From Emticicia sp031378345 (GTDB lineage: Bacteria > Bacteroidota > Bacteroidia > Cytophagales > Spirosomataceae), in contig JANNDY010000150.1 of the NCBI GenBank assembly GCA_031378345.1, positions 22,933 to 86,932 of the forward strand: a stretch of DNA of 64,000 nucleotides, read 5' to 3'. Below the pieces are notes generated by a model, which saw only the letters and a program-made list of their open reading frames with translations, had not been told where the DNA came from and searched no databases. Of this stretch, positions 27,867-36,228 are shown in pieces. The position numbers and the translations under genes are program-made. The number at the start of each line of letters is the position of its first letter. Within the stretch, counting starts at the first letter, position 1.

Positions 27867-29012
27867 CTAAATCTTCACCCAAGCTTGCTTGCGATGACTT
27901 TCGATGATTCTTTCACAAATTAATAACTCACGCAAACCGTCGGCAAAAGTTGGGAAAGTTGGATTTTCTGGTTGTTTTCCTTCGGCAACTGCAGCATAAA
28001 CTTCCTTGAAAAGTTGCTTTGAAGTATCAGGAAAACCTTCATTATGTCCACCCGGAAAACTAATCAAACTTTGAGCTTCACGGTAAAATAAAGAGGGGTC
28101 TTTCATCAAAACTTGGTTCGCAGTATCACGTTTTCCAACCCACATTTCGTTGGGCTTTTCTGAACACCATTCAAAATTTGCCTTCGAGCCAGAGATTTCA
28201 ATATTCAATCTATTCTTACGTCCAGCCGAAACTTGACTTACAGTTACGCTTCCTTTATTGCCATTATCAAACCTCAAAAGTACGCTTGCGTGGTCTTCGG
28301 TATTTATCGCAACTTCCTGATAATCAGCAGCTTCCAGCATTTTTCCAGAATAAGTTTCAATAGCTTTCAAAGGCTTCAAACGAGTTTTGTGAACTGTTGA
28401 AAAGTCAGCCATTACTTCCACAATTTTCAAACCTGTGATGTATTCTGTAACATCCAAAAGGTGCGAACCAATGTCGGCAATAGCTCGTGAGTCGCCAGAT
28501 TTGTCAGGTTCTAAACGCCAATTATAATCGGTTTGATAAAAAAGCCAATCTTGTAAATAGCTACCCATGATTGAGTAAATTTCGCCCAAATCGCCCTTCT
28601 CACGCATGGTTTTCATCTGACGAACCAAAGGATAATATCTCAAATTGAAATGAACGGCATTTACCAAACCTGTTTCGGCTGCCAGCTTCACCAATTCTTC
28701 GGCATCTTCAATTTTTGTTGCCAAAGGTTTTTCACAAACTACGTGTTTTCCTGCCAACAAAATTGCCTTAGACTGAGAATAATGCAAGAAATTTGGTGTA
28801 CAAACATGGATACATTCGATGTCATCGTCTTTCAACAAATCTTCAAAAATATAGGCACGCTCGATGCCCATAGCTGCAGCTTTTTCTTTGGCTAATTCGA
28901 TATTTGCTTCACAAAGTCCTAAAACTTCGATGTTTGGTAAGCGACGAAGGGCTTCTACGTGAGCCGGTCCAATAAATCCCGTGCCAACAACGGCAACTTT
29001 AATTTTTTTCAT
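27867..29012 (-). CDS. Gfo/Idh/MocA-family NAD(P)-dependent oxidoreductase
   Basis: 381 residues from the ATG at 29012, chosen because MKKIKVAVVGTGFIG starts the Rossmann fold directly; the codon at 29033 would add a repeat-derived extension. The dinucleotide motif GTGFIG is followed by the family motif CEKPLA and the catalytic-region segment IADIGSHLLDV (Asp and His). The family oxidises or reduces sugars and inositols. It lies downstream of gntR in the same direction across a palindromic repeat, and together with DeoC and the glycoside hydrolases suggests sugar catabolism. Its exact substrate cannot be read from the sequence. Confidence 0.85.
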   Translation of the reverse strand: MKKIKVAVVGTGFIGPAHVEALRRLPNIEVLGLCEANIELAKEKAAAMGIERAYIFEDLLKDDDIECIHVCTPNFLHYSQSKAILLAGKHVVCEKPLATKIEDAEELVKLAAETGLVNAVHFNLRYYPLVRQMKTMREKGDLGEIYSIMGSYLQDWLFYQTDYNWRLEPDKSGDSRAIADIGSHLLDVTEYITGLKIVEVMADFSTVHKTRLKPLKAIETYSGKMLEAADYQEVAINTEDHASVLLRFDNGNKGSVTVSQVSAGRKNRLNIEISGSKANFEWCSEKPNEMWVGKRDTANQVLMKDPSLFYREAQSLISFPGGHNEGFPDTSKQLFKEVYAAVAEGKQPENPTFPTFADGLRELLICERIIESHRKQAWVKI

Positions 29013-29027
29013 GATGATATAAAAAAA

Positions 29028-29105
29028 ACCCACCCCTAACCCCTAAAGGGGGATAATTTTGGTTGATAAATAGAATACACTCCCCTTTAGGGGCGGGGGG
29101 TGTTT
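29028..29105. repeat. Palindromic intergenic repeat (CCCACCCC family)
   Basis: Left arm 29028-29053 begins ACCCACCCCTAACCCC and right arm 29081-29105 begins TCCCCTTTAGGGGCGG. The same family, with variable sequence but a constant pattern, occurs at 33800-33873 and 56029-56072, and as a partial copy at 48615-48645. Confidence 0.65.
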
Positions 29106-29106
29106 A

Positions 29107-29817
29107 TTAGTTAAAACTACTTATGGCAAATTTTTCTGTATTGCAGTAAATCGAACTATATAAATAAAAACCTTCGATTGAGGTTTTATACTTCCGTAAT
29201 AGATGCAGAATTGGCGATTTTAGCTTAATTTTAAGCAAATTTGCTGTTTCTTTATCTGTCGATATCGCCCTGACTTCCTGCGTCATGCTTTGCACATCAA
29301 TTTGATAACGAATAAGCAATGTGCGGAAAAGCGAGCCTTCCAAAAGTGTTTCATTCGTAAAATTAGGAAGATTTTCGTTAGGAATATATGTTTGTTCAAC
29401 CATCATTGGTGAATCTTCTACCGAACGAAGTCTTTTCAAGAAAATAAATTCTTCGTGACTTTCAACATCAATGAGTGGTTTGAAGGCAATATCTTCCAAT
29501 TTTTTGATAATCGGACCTTCCAAAACAAAAGTTTTTCCGTGCCTATCACTTGCAACTACTATTTCTGTCCAACCCTTCAAAGATAATAAACCAAGAGATT
29601 TTCGACTTGCAGAAACCGTACTTCCTTTGCCATGCTGACGAGTAATGTAGCCTTCTTTCACCAATTCATTCAAGGCTTGCCGAATAGTCATTCGAGTAGC
29701 ATTAAACTCTCCGCAAAGGTCATTTTCGGAAGGTAAAAAACTACCCTCTTTATACTTTCCCGAAGTAATTTTCCCTTTTAAATTAGCTTGAATTTGGCGG
29801 TAAAGTGGTGTTTTCAT
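29107..29817 (-). CDS. GntR-family (HutC/UTRA) transcriptional regulator
   Basis: 236 residues from ATG at 29817 (MKTPLYRQIQANL); a TTG five codons upstream is less likely. An N-terminal winged helix (about 1-70; FNATRMTIRQALNELVKEGYITRQHGKGS) is followed by a UTRA effector domain with FLKRLRSVEDSPMMVEQTYIP. HutC-type members bind small sugars, sugar phosphates or amino-acid derivatives and release DNA. Two palindromes matching known sites of this subfamily (as TreR-type TTGTATAGACAA) lie at 29999 and 30964 on promoters of its own leader and of deoC, so it probably controls itself and deoC. Confidence 0.9.
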   Translation of the reverse strand: MKTPLYRQIQANLKGKITSGKYKEGSFLPSENDLCGEFNATRMTIRQALNELVKEGYITRQHGKGSTVSASRKSLGLLSLKGWTEIVVASDRHGKTFVLEGPIIKKLEDIAFKPLIDVESHEEFIFLKRLRSVEDSPMMVEQTYIPNENLPNFTNETLLEGSLFRTLLIRYQIDVQSMTQEVRAISTDKETANLLKIKLKSPILHLLRKYKTSIEGFYLYSSIYCNTEKFAISSFN

Positions 29818-29866
29818 AAGTTTTGATGTCAATATAAGCCCTTATACTTTGCAAGTGTCTTTAATG

Positions 29867-29898
29867 AAAAAAGGCATTTAGGAATCCCAAATGCCTTT
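29867..29898 (-). terminator. Rho-independent terminator in front of gntR
   Basis: Ten-base arms AAAGGCATTT and AAATGCCTTT followed on the minus strand by a T-run. It lies between the operator-bearing promoter at 29982 and the gntR start at 29817, so transcripts from that promoter should often end here. Confidence 0.75.
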
Positions 29899-29975
29899 CC
29901 AAGACGAAAATACTTTAACCTATGATGAATAAACCCGATGAATCGGGGTACTCAAACTCTTTTTGACTTTTATGA
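29870..29975 (-). ncRNA. Candidate small RNA or attenuated leader upstream of gntR
   Basis: The promoter at 29982-30012 points towards gntR, but a strong terminator sits about 105 bases downstream. The transcript would also contain a perfect CCCGAT/ATCGGG hairpin (29934-29947). No convincing ORF is present. Either this is a small RNA under GntR control or an attenuator that limits gntR expression. The rest of the 337-bp gap (30015-30154) shows nothing beyond AT-rich sequence. Confidence 0.4.
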
Positions 29976-29981
29976 TAAAGT

Positions 29982-30012
29982 CGAATATATTTAATACAAC
30001 TTGTATAGACAA
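29982..30012 (-). promoter_or_regulatory. Promoter of the gntR leader
   Basis: Minus strand TTG (30010-30012), exactly 20 bases, then TATATTCG (29982-29989), one mismatch to TAnnTTTG. The operator at 29999 covers the -33 TTG, with the same geometry as at deoC. Confidence 0.5.
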
Positions 30013-30014
30013 CT
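29999..30014. promoter_or_regulatory. GntR operator 1
   Basis: ACTTGTATAGACAACT, a near-perfect palindrome with core TTGTATAGACAA identical to the core at 30964. Such sites are typical for HutC/TreR-type GntR regulators. Confidence 0.7.
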
Positions 30015-30154
30015 AAATAATTATATACAAAAGAAATTAAAAATCATTATACGTACAAATTTTTTAGGTGTTTTTTTTACACTTAATAAAATTAATTCAA
30101 ATTTTGGTCAAAAAAGTATTAGTTTTTTCAAAAAATGCAAAACTTTTAAGTTTT

Positions 30155-30907
30155 TTAATAACCCGTTGTTGGACTACTAATTTCAACAGAAGCTAAACCT
30201 AAGCGTTTTTTAGCATCTTCCATAATTGCTGCAGTTGCCGAAGCTCCCAAACGGGTAATGCCAATATCCATTACTTTCAATAAACCATCAAGCGTACGCA
30301 CACCACCAGCCGCTTTTATTTGGACTTTTTCGGAGGCATATTTTCGCATTAATATTAAATCGTGTTCGGTAGCACCTTTATAATTATAGTCGCCATTGGC
30401 TTGCTTGGTATAACCATAGCCTGTTGAAGTTTTGATGAACTCCACACCAACGATGCTACAAATTTTGCAAAGCTTGATTTTATGCTTGTCTTTTGGCAAA
30501 AAATCATTTTCAAAAATTACTTTCAAAATCGCTCCATGTTTGTGGCTTTCTTTTAAAATCGCATTGATTTCTTTCTTCACATAACGCCAATCTTCCGACA
30601 AAACTTTGCCTACATTTACCACCATATCTATTTCGGTTGCTCCTTCTTTGCAAGCCTGACGAGTTTCTGATACTTTTTGTTGAATCGTACAACTCCCGTG
30701 CGGAAAACCCACGACGGTACAAACTGCCACATCAGAATCTTTCAAAATCTCAACTGCCTGCTTGACAAAGTAAGGTTTTATGCAAACCGTGGCTACATTA
30801 TATTGCTTTGCCAACTCACAACCAGCAACCAATTCGGCATCGGTCATAGTTGGATGAAGCAAAGAATGGTCAATCATTTTTGCTATTTGGTGAAGAGAAT
30901 ACTTCAT
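30155..30907 (-). CDS. deoC: Deoxyribose-phosphate aldolase
   Basis: 250 residues, full length for the class I aldolase that splits 2-deoxyribose-5-phosphate into glyceraldehyde-3-phosphate and acetaldehyde in the cytoplasm. The Schiff-base Lys is K159 in EFIKTSTGY; the proton-relay Lys K198 lies in IKAAGGVRT, and Asp95 in EIDMVVNVG. GASATAAIM forms the phosphate-binding end. Promoter and operator upstream (30947-30979) place it under the neighbouring GntR regulator. It does not sit with nucleoside phosphorylases here, so a role with the neighbouring sugar genes is possible. Confidence 0.95.
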   Translation of the reverse strand: MKYSLHQIAKMIDHSLLHPTMTDAELVAGCELAKQYNVATVCIKPYFVKQAVEILKDSDVAVCTVVGFPHGSCTIQQKVSETRQACKEGATEIDMVVNVGKVLSEDWRYVKKEINAILKESHKHGAILKVIFENDFLPKDKHKIKLCKICSIVGVEFIKTSTGYGYTKQANGDYNYKGATEHDLILMRKYASEKVQIKAAGGVRTLDGLLKVMDIGITRLGASATAAIMEDAKKRLGLASVEISSPTTGY

Positions 30908-30946
30908 AATATTTTTGAAATTTGGAATTAATTATTGCTTTTGATG

Positions 30947-30977
30947 CAAAGATAATTAATTCAACTTGTATAGACAA
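30947..30977 (-). promoter_or_regulatory. Promoter of deoC
   Basis: Minus strand TTG (30975-30977), 20 bases, TATCTTTG (30947-30954): an exact Bacteroidota-type promoter ending 40 bp before the ATG. Its -33 TTG lies inside the GntR operator. Confidence 0.65.
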
Positions 30978-30979
30978 GT
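30964..30979. promoter_or_regulatory. GntR operator 2, upstream of deoC
   Basis: ACTTGTATAGACAAGT, a perfect ACTTGT/ACAAGT palindrome. Binding would cover the -33 element of the deoC promoter, which implies repression. Confidence 0.75.
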
Positions 30980-30990
30980 GTTTTTGATTC

Positions 30991-33900
30991 CTACTCTCTT
31001 TCAACCGCCGTCAAGGTTACTTTTTCAAGCAAACCAGAGTCTCTCGGTTGCCAGTTTAGGGTAGTAAAATAGCCATCTTTTCCCAAATTTGGACGCAACC
31101 TTGCCGATATGTTGATGTTATAAAATTTCTGCCAAACCTCGCCTTGTTTTTCAATCGCAATCACTCGGTTTGCCATAGAATTTGATACATTTATGACTAA
31201 ATTGTTTTGTGCTTTTAGTAATGAATTTGGCACAAAAACTTTGTAAGTTGGTCCAAGCAAAGTTCCGAGAAACTGCCCATTGATTGTAACCGTTGCACTT
31301 TCGGCAACTTTGCCTAAATCGAGCCAATAGCCTGATAATGAGGGGTTTATATTTGAAAAATTAAGCGAATAAGAAGATGTTCCTGAGAAATTTTTGTAAG
31401 ATTCATCTTCAAATTTCGTCCATGAACCAAGTGTTTTTGTTTCAATGGTTTTTGGTAAAGTTGGTCCACCTTCGAGGAAAGTTATTTTCCATGTTCCTGT
31501 CAATTCTTGTGGTTCGGATTTGGCTTTCCAATAAGCATAATTTGCTCCTTTTATTGGCGTTTTATAAGTTTCAATAATGCAAGATTCGCCAACCGATAAT
31601 TGCAAATAAACCTCATTGGTTTTGGCATTAAATTTTGCCATACCCAAAACCTCAGTCATAGGATTATACAAAGCGACAGATTTGGCAATGGCTTCTAATT
31701 TTACCCAACCTTCAAAAGCATTTTGAGTTTTGTTATTGATGAAGTAAAAATTACCTTTTGCATTGGTTTTCCTGACAAACTGCAAGCCTTTATCAATCAT
31801 GGTTTCTCTTTGGATTTTTGCAAAAACCATCATTTCTTCTAAGTTTTCGCCCACTAAAAACGAGCCTTGACCGATTTTTGCTTGGCTGAAACCTGCAGTG
31901 TTTTTTACAAAATTTAGTTCTGCCAATAAAGCCTTGAATCTTGCTCGTCGTATATCTAAATTACCCAAACCTGGTACATCGACAGGGAGTTTTTTATGGA
32001 AAATGATATTTGCTCCTTGCTTTGCTAAAGCCACTAATTTCTCGAAAGTTTCGAGTGGAACTTGCTCACTTTCAGCCAATAAGATGGTTTTGTAGCCAAT
32101 TCCACCCGTCAGGATTACTTGATTTTTGGTGCTTAAATTTCCGATTTGTTTGTCAGAAATAAAATCAAAACCGTAACCTCGGTCGAGGAGTTTTTGACCT
32201 AATTCTTTAAAATCTGTGCCGTTGAATTCGGGCGTTACGCCATCGAAATGCTCCAATAATCCTTTGGGCGAAGGTTCGGTTAGGCGGTCGGTGATTGGGA
32301 AATAAAACAATACGTCATTATTGCCTTTACTATCTTGCAAGAAAGTTTGGCAGCGAGCTACGTAACTATTCAATTTACCAAAATCTTTCCAAAAAGGATT
32401 ATGAGGCGTGAAATGCACCGCCGCATAAAACAACCAACCGGGAAAAGGTGCTTCTTTGGGCGAATAATTGGTACCATGATAAAAAATATGATTGATGCCA
32501 CCGACCATAAAAAGGTCTAAGGCACGTTTCACATCGCCCAAATTCGACAGGAAATGCTCATTTTCCCAAGTAGCAGATTCACACGACGTAAGTTTTTTGC
32601 CCATGACATTTGATGCTGATGAAGCAAATTTTATTCTTAACAAATCTGTTCCCTCTATTTCGGGAATATCAACAACGCTGTATAAATCCAAGGTATTTGC
32701 TGGCGAACCGTGTGCTTGATTTCTCACAATTTTGCCTCGTGCATGAGCCCATTTTGTCCATTCGGAAGTATATTTTTCAAGAATCAAGTCGCCGATTGTT
32801 GCTCTATAATCAAACAAAACTCGGTGATTGAGGTCGGTATTTTCTTTGCTGAAAAAATTTGGTAAATGATTGCGTAAATCATAACCTCGGCGAGTTTTGA
32901 ATTCATCGAATAATGCTTCTGTCCAATCAGATTGCCCACGAGCATCATCCACTTCATAAGAATCATTGAAAAATGCTCGCATACTCGACACGTCAGTTTT
33001 TGCAAAAGCCTTATCGAAAGCTGAAAGATAATTTTTGATAGCTTTTGCCGAAAAATGGTCAATTACATCGCCTTCGCCTCCTGGCCCTGCACGCTCAACC
33101 ATTTTGCCATGAAAACCTTGAAAAACTGCATAAAGTGTCCAGTTTCCTGCGGGAGCTTGCCAATTTAGCTTTCCTGCTTTGTTTACTTTTTCGGTCAAAT
33201 TCAATACTTCTCCTTTGTTAGAATAAGCCATTAAAGTTTGCAAAGGCAAGTCTTGCTCGAAACGTACTTGGTCGATGGCCAGTTCTTGTAAATTGTCATT
33301 TTTTGAAATGGGGTATTTTAAATCTTTCAATTCGGTTTTCTTAGGCAAAACATACCTTAAAATCGGTTGCTGCACAAAAGTGATATTTTCATTCAGCATT
33401 TCACCTTCTTTTAAGCCGTAAGTTTTATGAAAAACGGCTTTACAAGCATCTTCGGGCGTAACCCAACGACCACCAAAAGGCCAACCCGAAGCATTCGCCA
33501 AGTCTATGCCCATGCCAAGGCGAGTGCCTTCTTTGAGAGTGTGCTTAAACATATCGACCCATTTGGGCGAAAGAAAATCAATAAACTGCGATTCGTAGCC
33601 TTTTACGCCATAAATAGGTGTAATTTCTAAACCTCCTAAACCGACTTTTTTATAGGCTTCCATGTTGTAGGTTAGGTCTTTGGGGTTTACGGCATTGCCT
33701 TCCCACCACCATCTCGACCACGGTTTTGATTGCTGCGTAATGGGCTTCCATTTGGGTTGGGCAGCGGCAAGTGTGCTTGCGAGAAGGATTATGAGTATGA
33801 ACCCCACCCCCTGCCCCTCCCCAGAAATGAGGGGAGTATTAGCCCTCCCTTTTGGGGAAGGTTGGGTGGGGTTGTTTATAGAGACTGTTTTGTTAAACAT
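30991..33900 (-). CDS. GH106-type glycoside hydrolase (alpha-L-rhamnosidase-like)
   Basis: 969 residues, an exported enzyme. The region WWWEGNAVNPKDLTYNMEAY followed by GLGGLEITPIYGVKGYE and GMGIDLANASGWPFGG matches the N-terminal part of the catalytic domain of family GH106, which removes terminal alpha-L-rhamnose from plant polysaccharides. The C-terminal region (SYSLNFSN, GYWLDLG, VTINGQFLG) is a GH2-like sugar-binding beta sandwich. The signal peptide is odd: the positive start MFNKTVS is separated from the hydrophobic core FILIILLASTLAAAQ by 25 residues encoded by a palindromic repeat. It follows the GH88/GH105 gene by 27 bp in one operon; a pectin or rhamnogalacturonan diet fits. Confidence 0.85.
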   Translation of the reverse strand: MFNKTVSINNPTQPSPKGRANTPLISGEGQGVGFILIILLASTLAAAQPKWKPITQQSKPWSRWWWEGNAVNPKDLTYNMEAYKKVGLGGLEITPIYGVKGYESQFIDFLSPKWVDMFKHTLKEGTRLGMGIDLANASGWPFGGRWVTPEDACKAVFHKTYGLKEGEMLNENITFVQQPILRYVLPKKTELKDLKYPISKNDNLQELAIDQVRFEQDLPLQTLMAYSNKGEVLNLTEKVNKAGKLNWQAPAGNWTLYAVFQGFHGKMVERAGPGGEGDVIDHFSAKAIKNYLSAFDKAFAKTDVSSMRAFFNDSYEVDDARGQSDWTEALFDEFKTRRGYDLRNHLPNFFSKENTDLNHRVLFDYRATIGDLILEKYTSEWTKWAHARGKIVRNQAHGSPANTLDLYSVVDIPEIEGTDLLRIKFASSASNVMGKKLTSCESATWENEHFLSNLGDVKRALDLFMVGGINHIFYHGTNYSPKEAPFPGWLFYAAVHFTPHNPFWKDFGKLNSYVARCQTFLQDSKGNNDVLFYFPITDRLTEPSPKGLLEHFDGVTPEFNGTDFKELGQKLLDRGYGFDFISDKQIGNLSTKNQVILTGGIGYKTILLAESEQVPLETFEKLVALAKQGANIIFHKKLPVDVPGLGNLDIRRARFKALLAELNFVKNTAGFSQAKIGQGSFLVGENLEEMMVFAKIQRETMIDKGLQFVRKTNAKGNFYFINNKTQNAFEGWVKLEAIAKSVALYNPMTEVLGMAKFNAKTNEVYLQLSVGESCIIETYKTPIKGANYAYWKAKSEPQELTGTWKITFLEGGPTLPKTIETKTLGSWTKFEDESYKNFSGTSSYSLNFSNINPSLSGYWLDLGKVAESATVTINGQFLGTLLGPTYKVFVPNSLLKAQNNLVINVSNSMANRVIAIEKQGEVWQKFYNINISARLRPNLGKDGYFTTLNWQPRDSGLLEKVTLTAVERE
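33800..33873. repeat. Palindromic repeat inserted in the signal-peptide region of the GH106 gene
   Basis: Left arm from AACCCCACCCC and right arm ending GGTTGGGTGGGGTT, with inner CCCCTCCCC/GGGGAG pairing. It belongs to the family at 29028 and 56029. It is translated as codons 10-34 of the enzyme without breaking the frame. Confidence 0.7.
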
Positions 33901-33927
33901 TTTTGTAAAAGATTGATTATCAATGTA

Positions 33928-35055
33928 TTATTTCATCTTATAAACCTCAGCACCAGCCAATAGAAAACAACCGACCCCAAAATCATCGAAGTTTGGTACT
34001 TTGTCGTAGCTGAGTGGTTGACCGTCTTTTGGTTCTTTGCCTGTGCCTTGCACGTAACCCAAAAAACCGTTTGGATGTACGCAGTCTTTCATCATGGCGT
34101 TCGTGGCTTTGGCTATGATTGGGGCGTAGATTTTCTTCTTCAACAAACCTTTATTTACGCCCCAAGCCATTCCGTAAGTGAATAGTGCAGTACCTGTTAG
34201 TTCTTTTCCACCAAAATCGGTTTCGTCAGTAATACTTACATTCCAAAAACCATCAGTTCTTTGGTAAGCTGGTAAAACTTTCATCATTTCTAAGAAAGTT
34301 TTTTCGTATTCTGCACGGTGCGGAGCATTTTTTGGCATAATATCCAATACTCGCACTAATGCTGCTACTACCCAACCATCGCCACGTGACCAATAGCAAC
34401 TTTTGCCCGCTGGTGTCGTATAAGGTGGGTCGAAATCTTTATCTCTGTACCACAATTTTTCGACTGGATTGTAAAGCCCTTTTGCTCCCTCTACGTTTTT
34501 AGTGAGCATATACATTTCGTACATTTTCTCAAAATAACGGTCGTCTTTGTAAATTACGCCCAACTGAGCAAAAACAGGCATTGCCATTTGTAGAGCATCA
34601 ATCCAAGTCCAATCGTCCTTTTTTTCGCTGTTTACCATGTTATCTATGCAGGCCTTTATGTCTTTGATTCGCTCAGGTTTTGGGTCAATCAAATACAAAT
34701 CCATGTAGGTTTGGCCGCAACATTGGTCGTCGCCATTGCGGGTTTTTGTGCCGTTTCTGAGTCCCCATTTGTGAGCTTCTCCCCACGAAACTGCGTAATC
34801 GTAGTAGCGTTTTTGTTTATCAACTTTATACAAAGCCATCAATCCTTCATAATAAACCCCACGAGTCCAGATATTGCTTGGACGAGTTCTGTCAGCTGCC
34901 CAAATAGGCTTGCTAACATCCGACCATTCGTTCATGAAATAATCGTTGGCAGATGTAAGTGCTTTTAGGATTTGGGGTTTGGGAGAAAGTTTTTGAGCTT
35001 GTAGGTGACTGATAATCAGGCAAGTAAATAATAAAAGTATGGTTTTTTTCTGCAT
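33928..35055 (-). CDS. GH88/GH105-family unsaturated rhamnogalacturonyl hydrolase
   Basis: 375 residues from the ATG at 35055, chosen because MQKKTILLLFTCLIISHLQAQ is a clear signal peptide; the upstream ATG at 35130 would bury it. An alpha/alpha barrel is indicated by repeated segments (TRGVYYEGLMALYKV, WIDALQMAMPVFAQLG, YWSRGDGWVVAALVRVL, GTALFTYGMAWGVNKG); the RGDGW segment holds a conserved Asp. Such enzymes remove the unsaturated uronic acid left by pectate or rhamnogalacturonan lyases. It is first in an apparent operon with GH106, consistent with rhamnogalacturonan breakdown. Confidence 0.88.
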   Translation of the reverse strand: MQKKTILLLFTCLIISHLQAQKLSPKPQILKALTSANDYFMNEWSDVSKPIWAADRTRPSNIWTRGVYYEGLMALYKVDKQKRYYDYAVSWGEAHKWGLRNGTKTRNGDDQCCGQTYMDLYLIDPKPERIKDIKACIDNMVNSEKKDDWTWIDALQMAMPVFAQLGVIYKDDRYFEKMYEMYMLTKNVEGAKGLYNPVEKLWYRDKDFDPPYTTPAGKSCYWSRGDGWVVAALVRVLDIMPKNAPHRAEYEKTFLEMMKVLPAYQRTDGFWNVSITDETDFGGKELTGTALFTYGMAWGVNKGLLKKKIYAPIIAKATNAMMKDCVHPNGFLGYVQGTGKEPKDGQPLSYDKVPNFDDFGVGCFLLAGAEVYKMK

Positions 35056-35207
35056 TTTCTGATAATTTTTTTCCAAGAAATATAACAAATATAAATCTAT
35101 TTTTTCTTCAAAACTCTCCTGTGGTTTCATGGATTAGCTTTTGTTTTTCAATTGTATAACAATATATTTTGTACGAAACAAAAAACTTTCCGACTTTTGC
35201 AAAACCA

Positions 35208-36008
35208 ATGACCCAAACGATTATGAAAAGCACTAACGAAAATAAAAATACTTTCCGAACAAAAACTACTAAACCCTCAGTTGCTGCTCAAAAAAAATCA
35301 GAGGCATTGAAGAGTAAAATCAAACGTTGGGTAATAAAAATCACTTTGTATTTTTTGGCAATATCTATTGGATTGGTCGTTTTGTATAAATTTGTGCCTG
35401 TTCCGATTACTTCTACCATGATTTCTCGCAAGATGTCGGCAGTTTTAAATGGTGAAAATAGCGAGATTTATTACGACTGGACTTCCTACGAAAATATGTC
35501 TAAAGAAGCACCTTTGGCAGTAGTTGCCGCCGAAGACCAACTTTTTCCCGAACACTTTGGCTTTGATTTTGAAGCAATGAGCAATGCTTTTGACAAGAAT
35601 CGAAAGGGTAAAAAATTACGTGGAGCAAGCACGCTTTCGCAACAAGTTGCCAAAAACGTATTCCTCTGGCAGTCAAGGTCTTACATCAGAAAAGCGTTTG
35701 AGGTTTACTTTACATTTTTGATAGAAGTTATTTGGGGAAAAGAACGCATTTTGGAAGTATATTTGAATGTTGCCGAAATGGGCAAAATGACTTTTGGTGT
35801 AGAAGAAGCGTCAAAAAGATATTTCGGTAAATCTGCTAAAAACATTAGCCGTGAGCAAGCAGCACGCATTGCGGCAGTTTTGCCAAGTCCAATAAAATGG
35901 TCGGTTGCGAAACCTGGCCCTTATGTTAATCGCCGTACTGCACAAATCGCTCGACAAATGCGGGCTTTGGGTGGCGTGGCTTATATTAAGGATTTGAGGA
36001 GTTTTTGA
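35208..36008 (+). CDS. mtgA: Monofunctional peptidoglycan glycosyltransferase
   Basis: 266 residues from ATG 35208; a second ATG at 35223 and an upstream TTG at 35169 are alternatives. One membrane helix (about residues 38-60) is followed by a GT51 domain: EDQLFPEHFGFDFEAM with the catalytic Glu, RGASTLSQQVAKN, and KERILEVYLNVAEMG with the second active-site Glu. It polymerises lipid II into glycan strands at the outer face of the inner membrane. There is no transpeptidase domain. It is divergent from the GH operon. Confidence 0.93.
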   Translation: MTQTIMKSTNENKNTFRTKTTKPSVAAQKKSEALKSKIKRWVIKITLYFLAISIGLVVLYKFVPVPITSTMISRKMSAVLNGENSEIYYDWTSYENMSKEAPLAVVAAEDQLFPEHFGFDFEAMSNAFDKNRKGKKLRGASTLSQQVAKNVFLWQSRSYIRKAFEVYFTFLIEVIWGKERILEVYLNVAEMGKMTFGVEEASKRYFGKSAKNISREQAARIAAVLPSPIKWSVAKPGPYVNRRTAQIARQMRALGGVAYIKDLRSF

Positions 36009-36011
36009 TTT

Positions 36012-36224
36012 TTATGCTAAAACTGGCTCATAATAAACTTTCATCAAAGATGAAGATTTCAAAGGAATCATGGCATAAGTTATACCTTTTGTGTCAGCAA
36101 ATTCAACAAGAAAAGCACCATCATCAAGTATTTCTACGATAGTACCCAACTCGCCTTTACGTAGTTTATGAGAGGCTATCGCCTCGGTTAAAACCACCAC
36201 ATCAAATATTTCAAAAATGTCCAT
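36012..36224 (-). CDS. DUF4926 domain protein
   Basis: 70 residues. FEIFDVVVLTEAI, LRKGELGTIVEIL and AFLVEFADTKGITYAMIPL match the small SH3-like DUF4926 fold. Its start lies 4 bp from the stop of the DUF6883 gene, so the two form one transcript. DUF4926 proteins often sit next to DUF6883 proteins; a toxin-antitoxin or immunity relation is plausible but not shown. Confidence 0.75.
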   Translation of the reverse strand: MDIFEIFDVVVLTEAIASHKLRKGELGTIVEILDDGAFLVEFADTKGITYAMIPLKSSSLMKVYYEPVLA

Positions 36225-36228
36225 ATTT

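Noticed and set aside
33875..33900. Start of GH106 downstream of the repeat instead of at 33900
   Set aside because: No ATG follows between the repeat and the hydrophobic core, and the basic start MFNKTVS makes sense only with the upstream ATG; kept as the annotated start.
35152..35170. Third GntR site near the GH88/GH105 and mtgA starts
   Set aside because: TTGTATAACAA is one base short of the core TTGTATAGACAA and breaks the symmetry.
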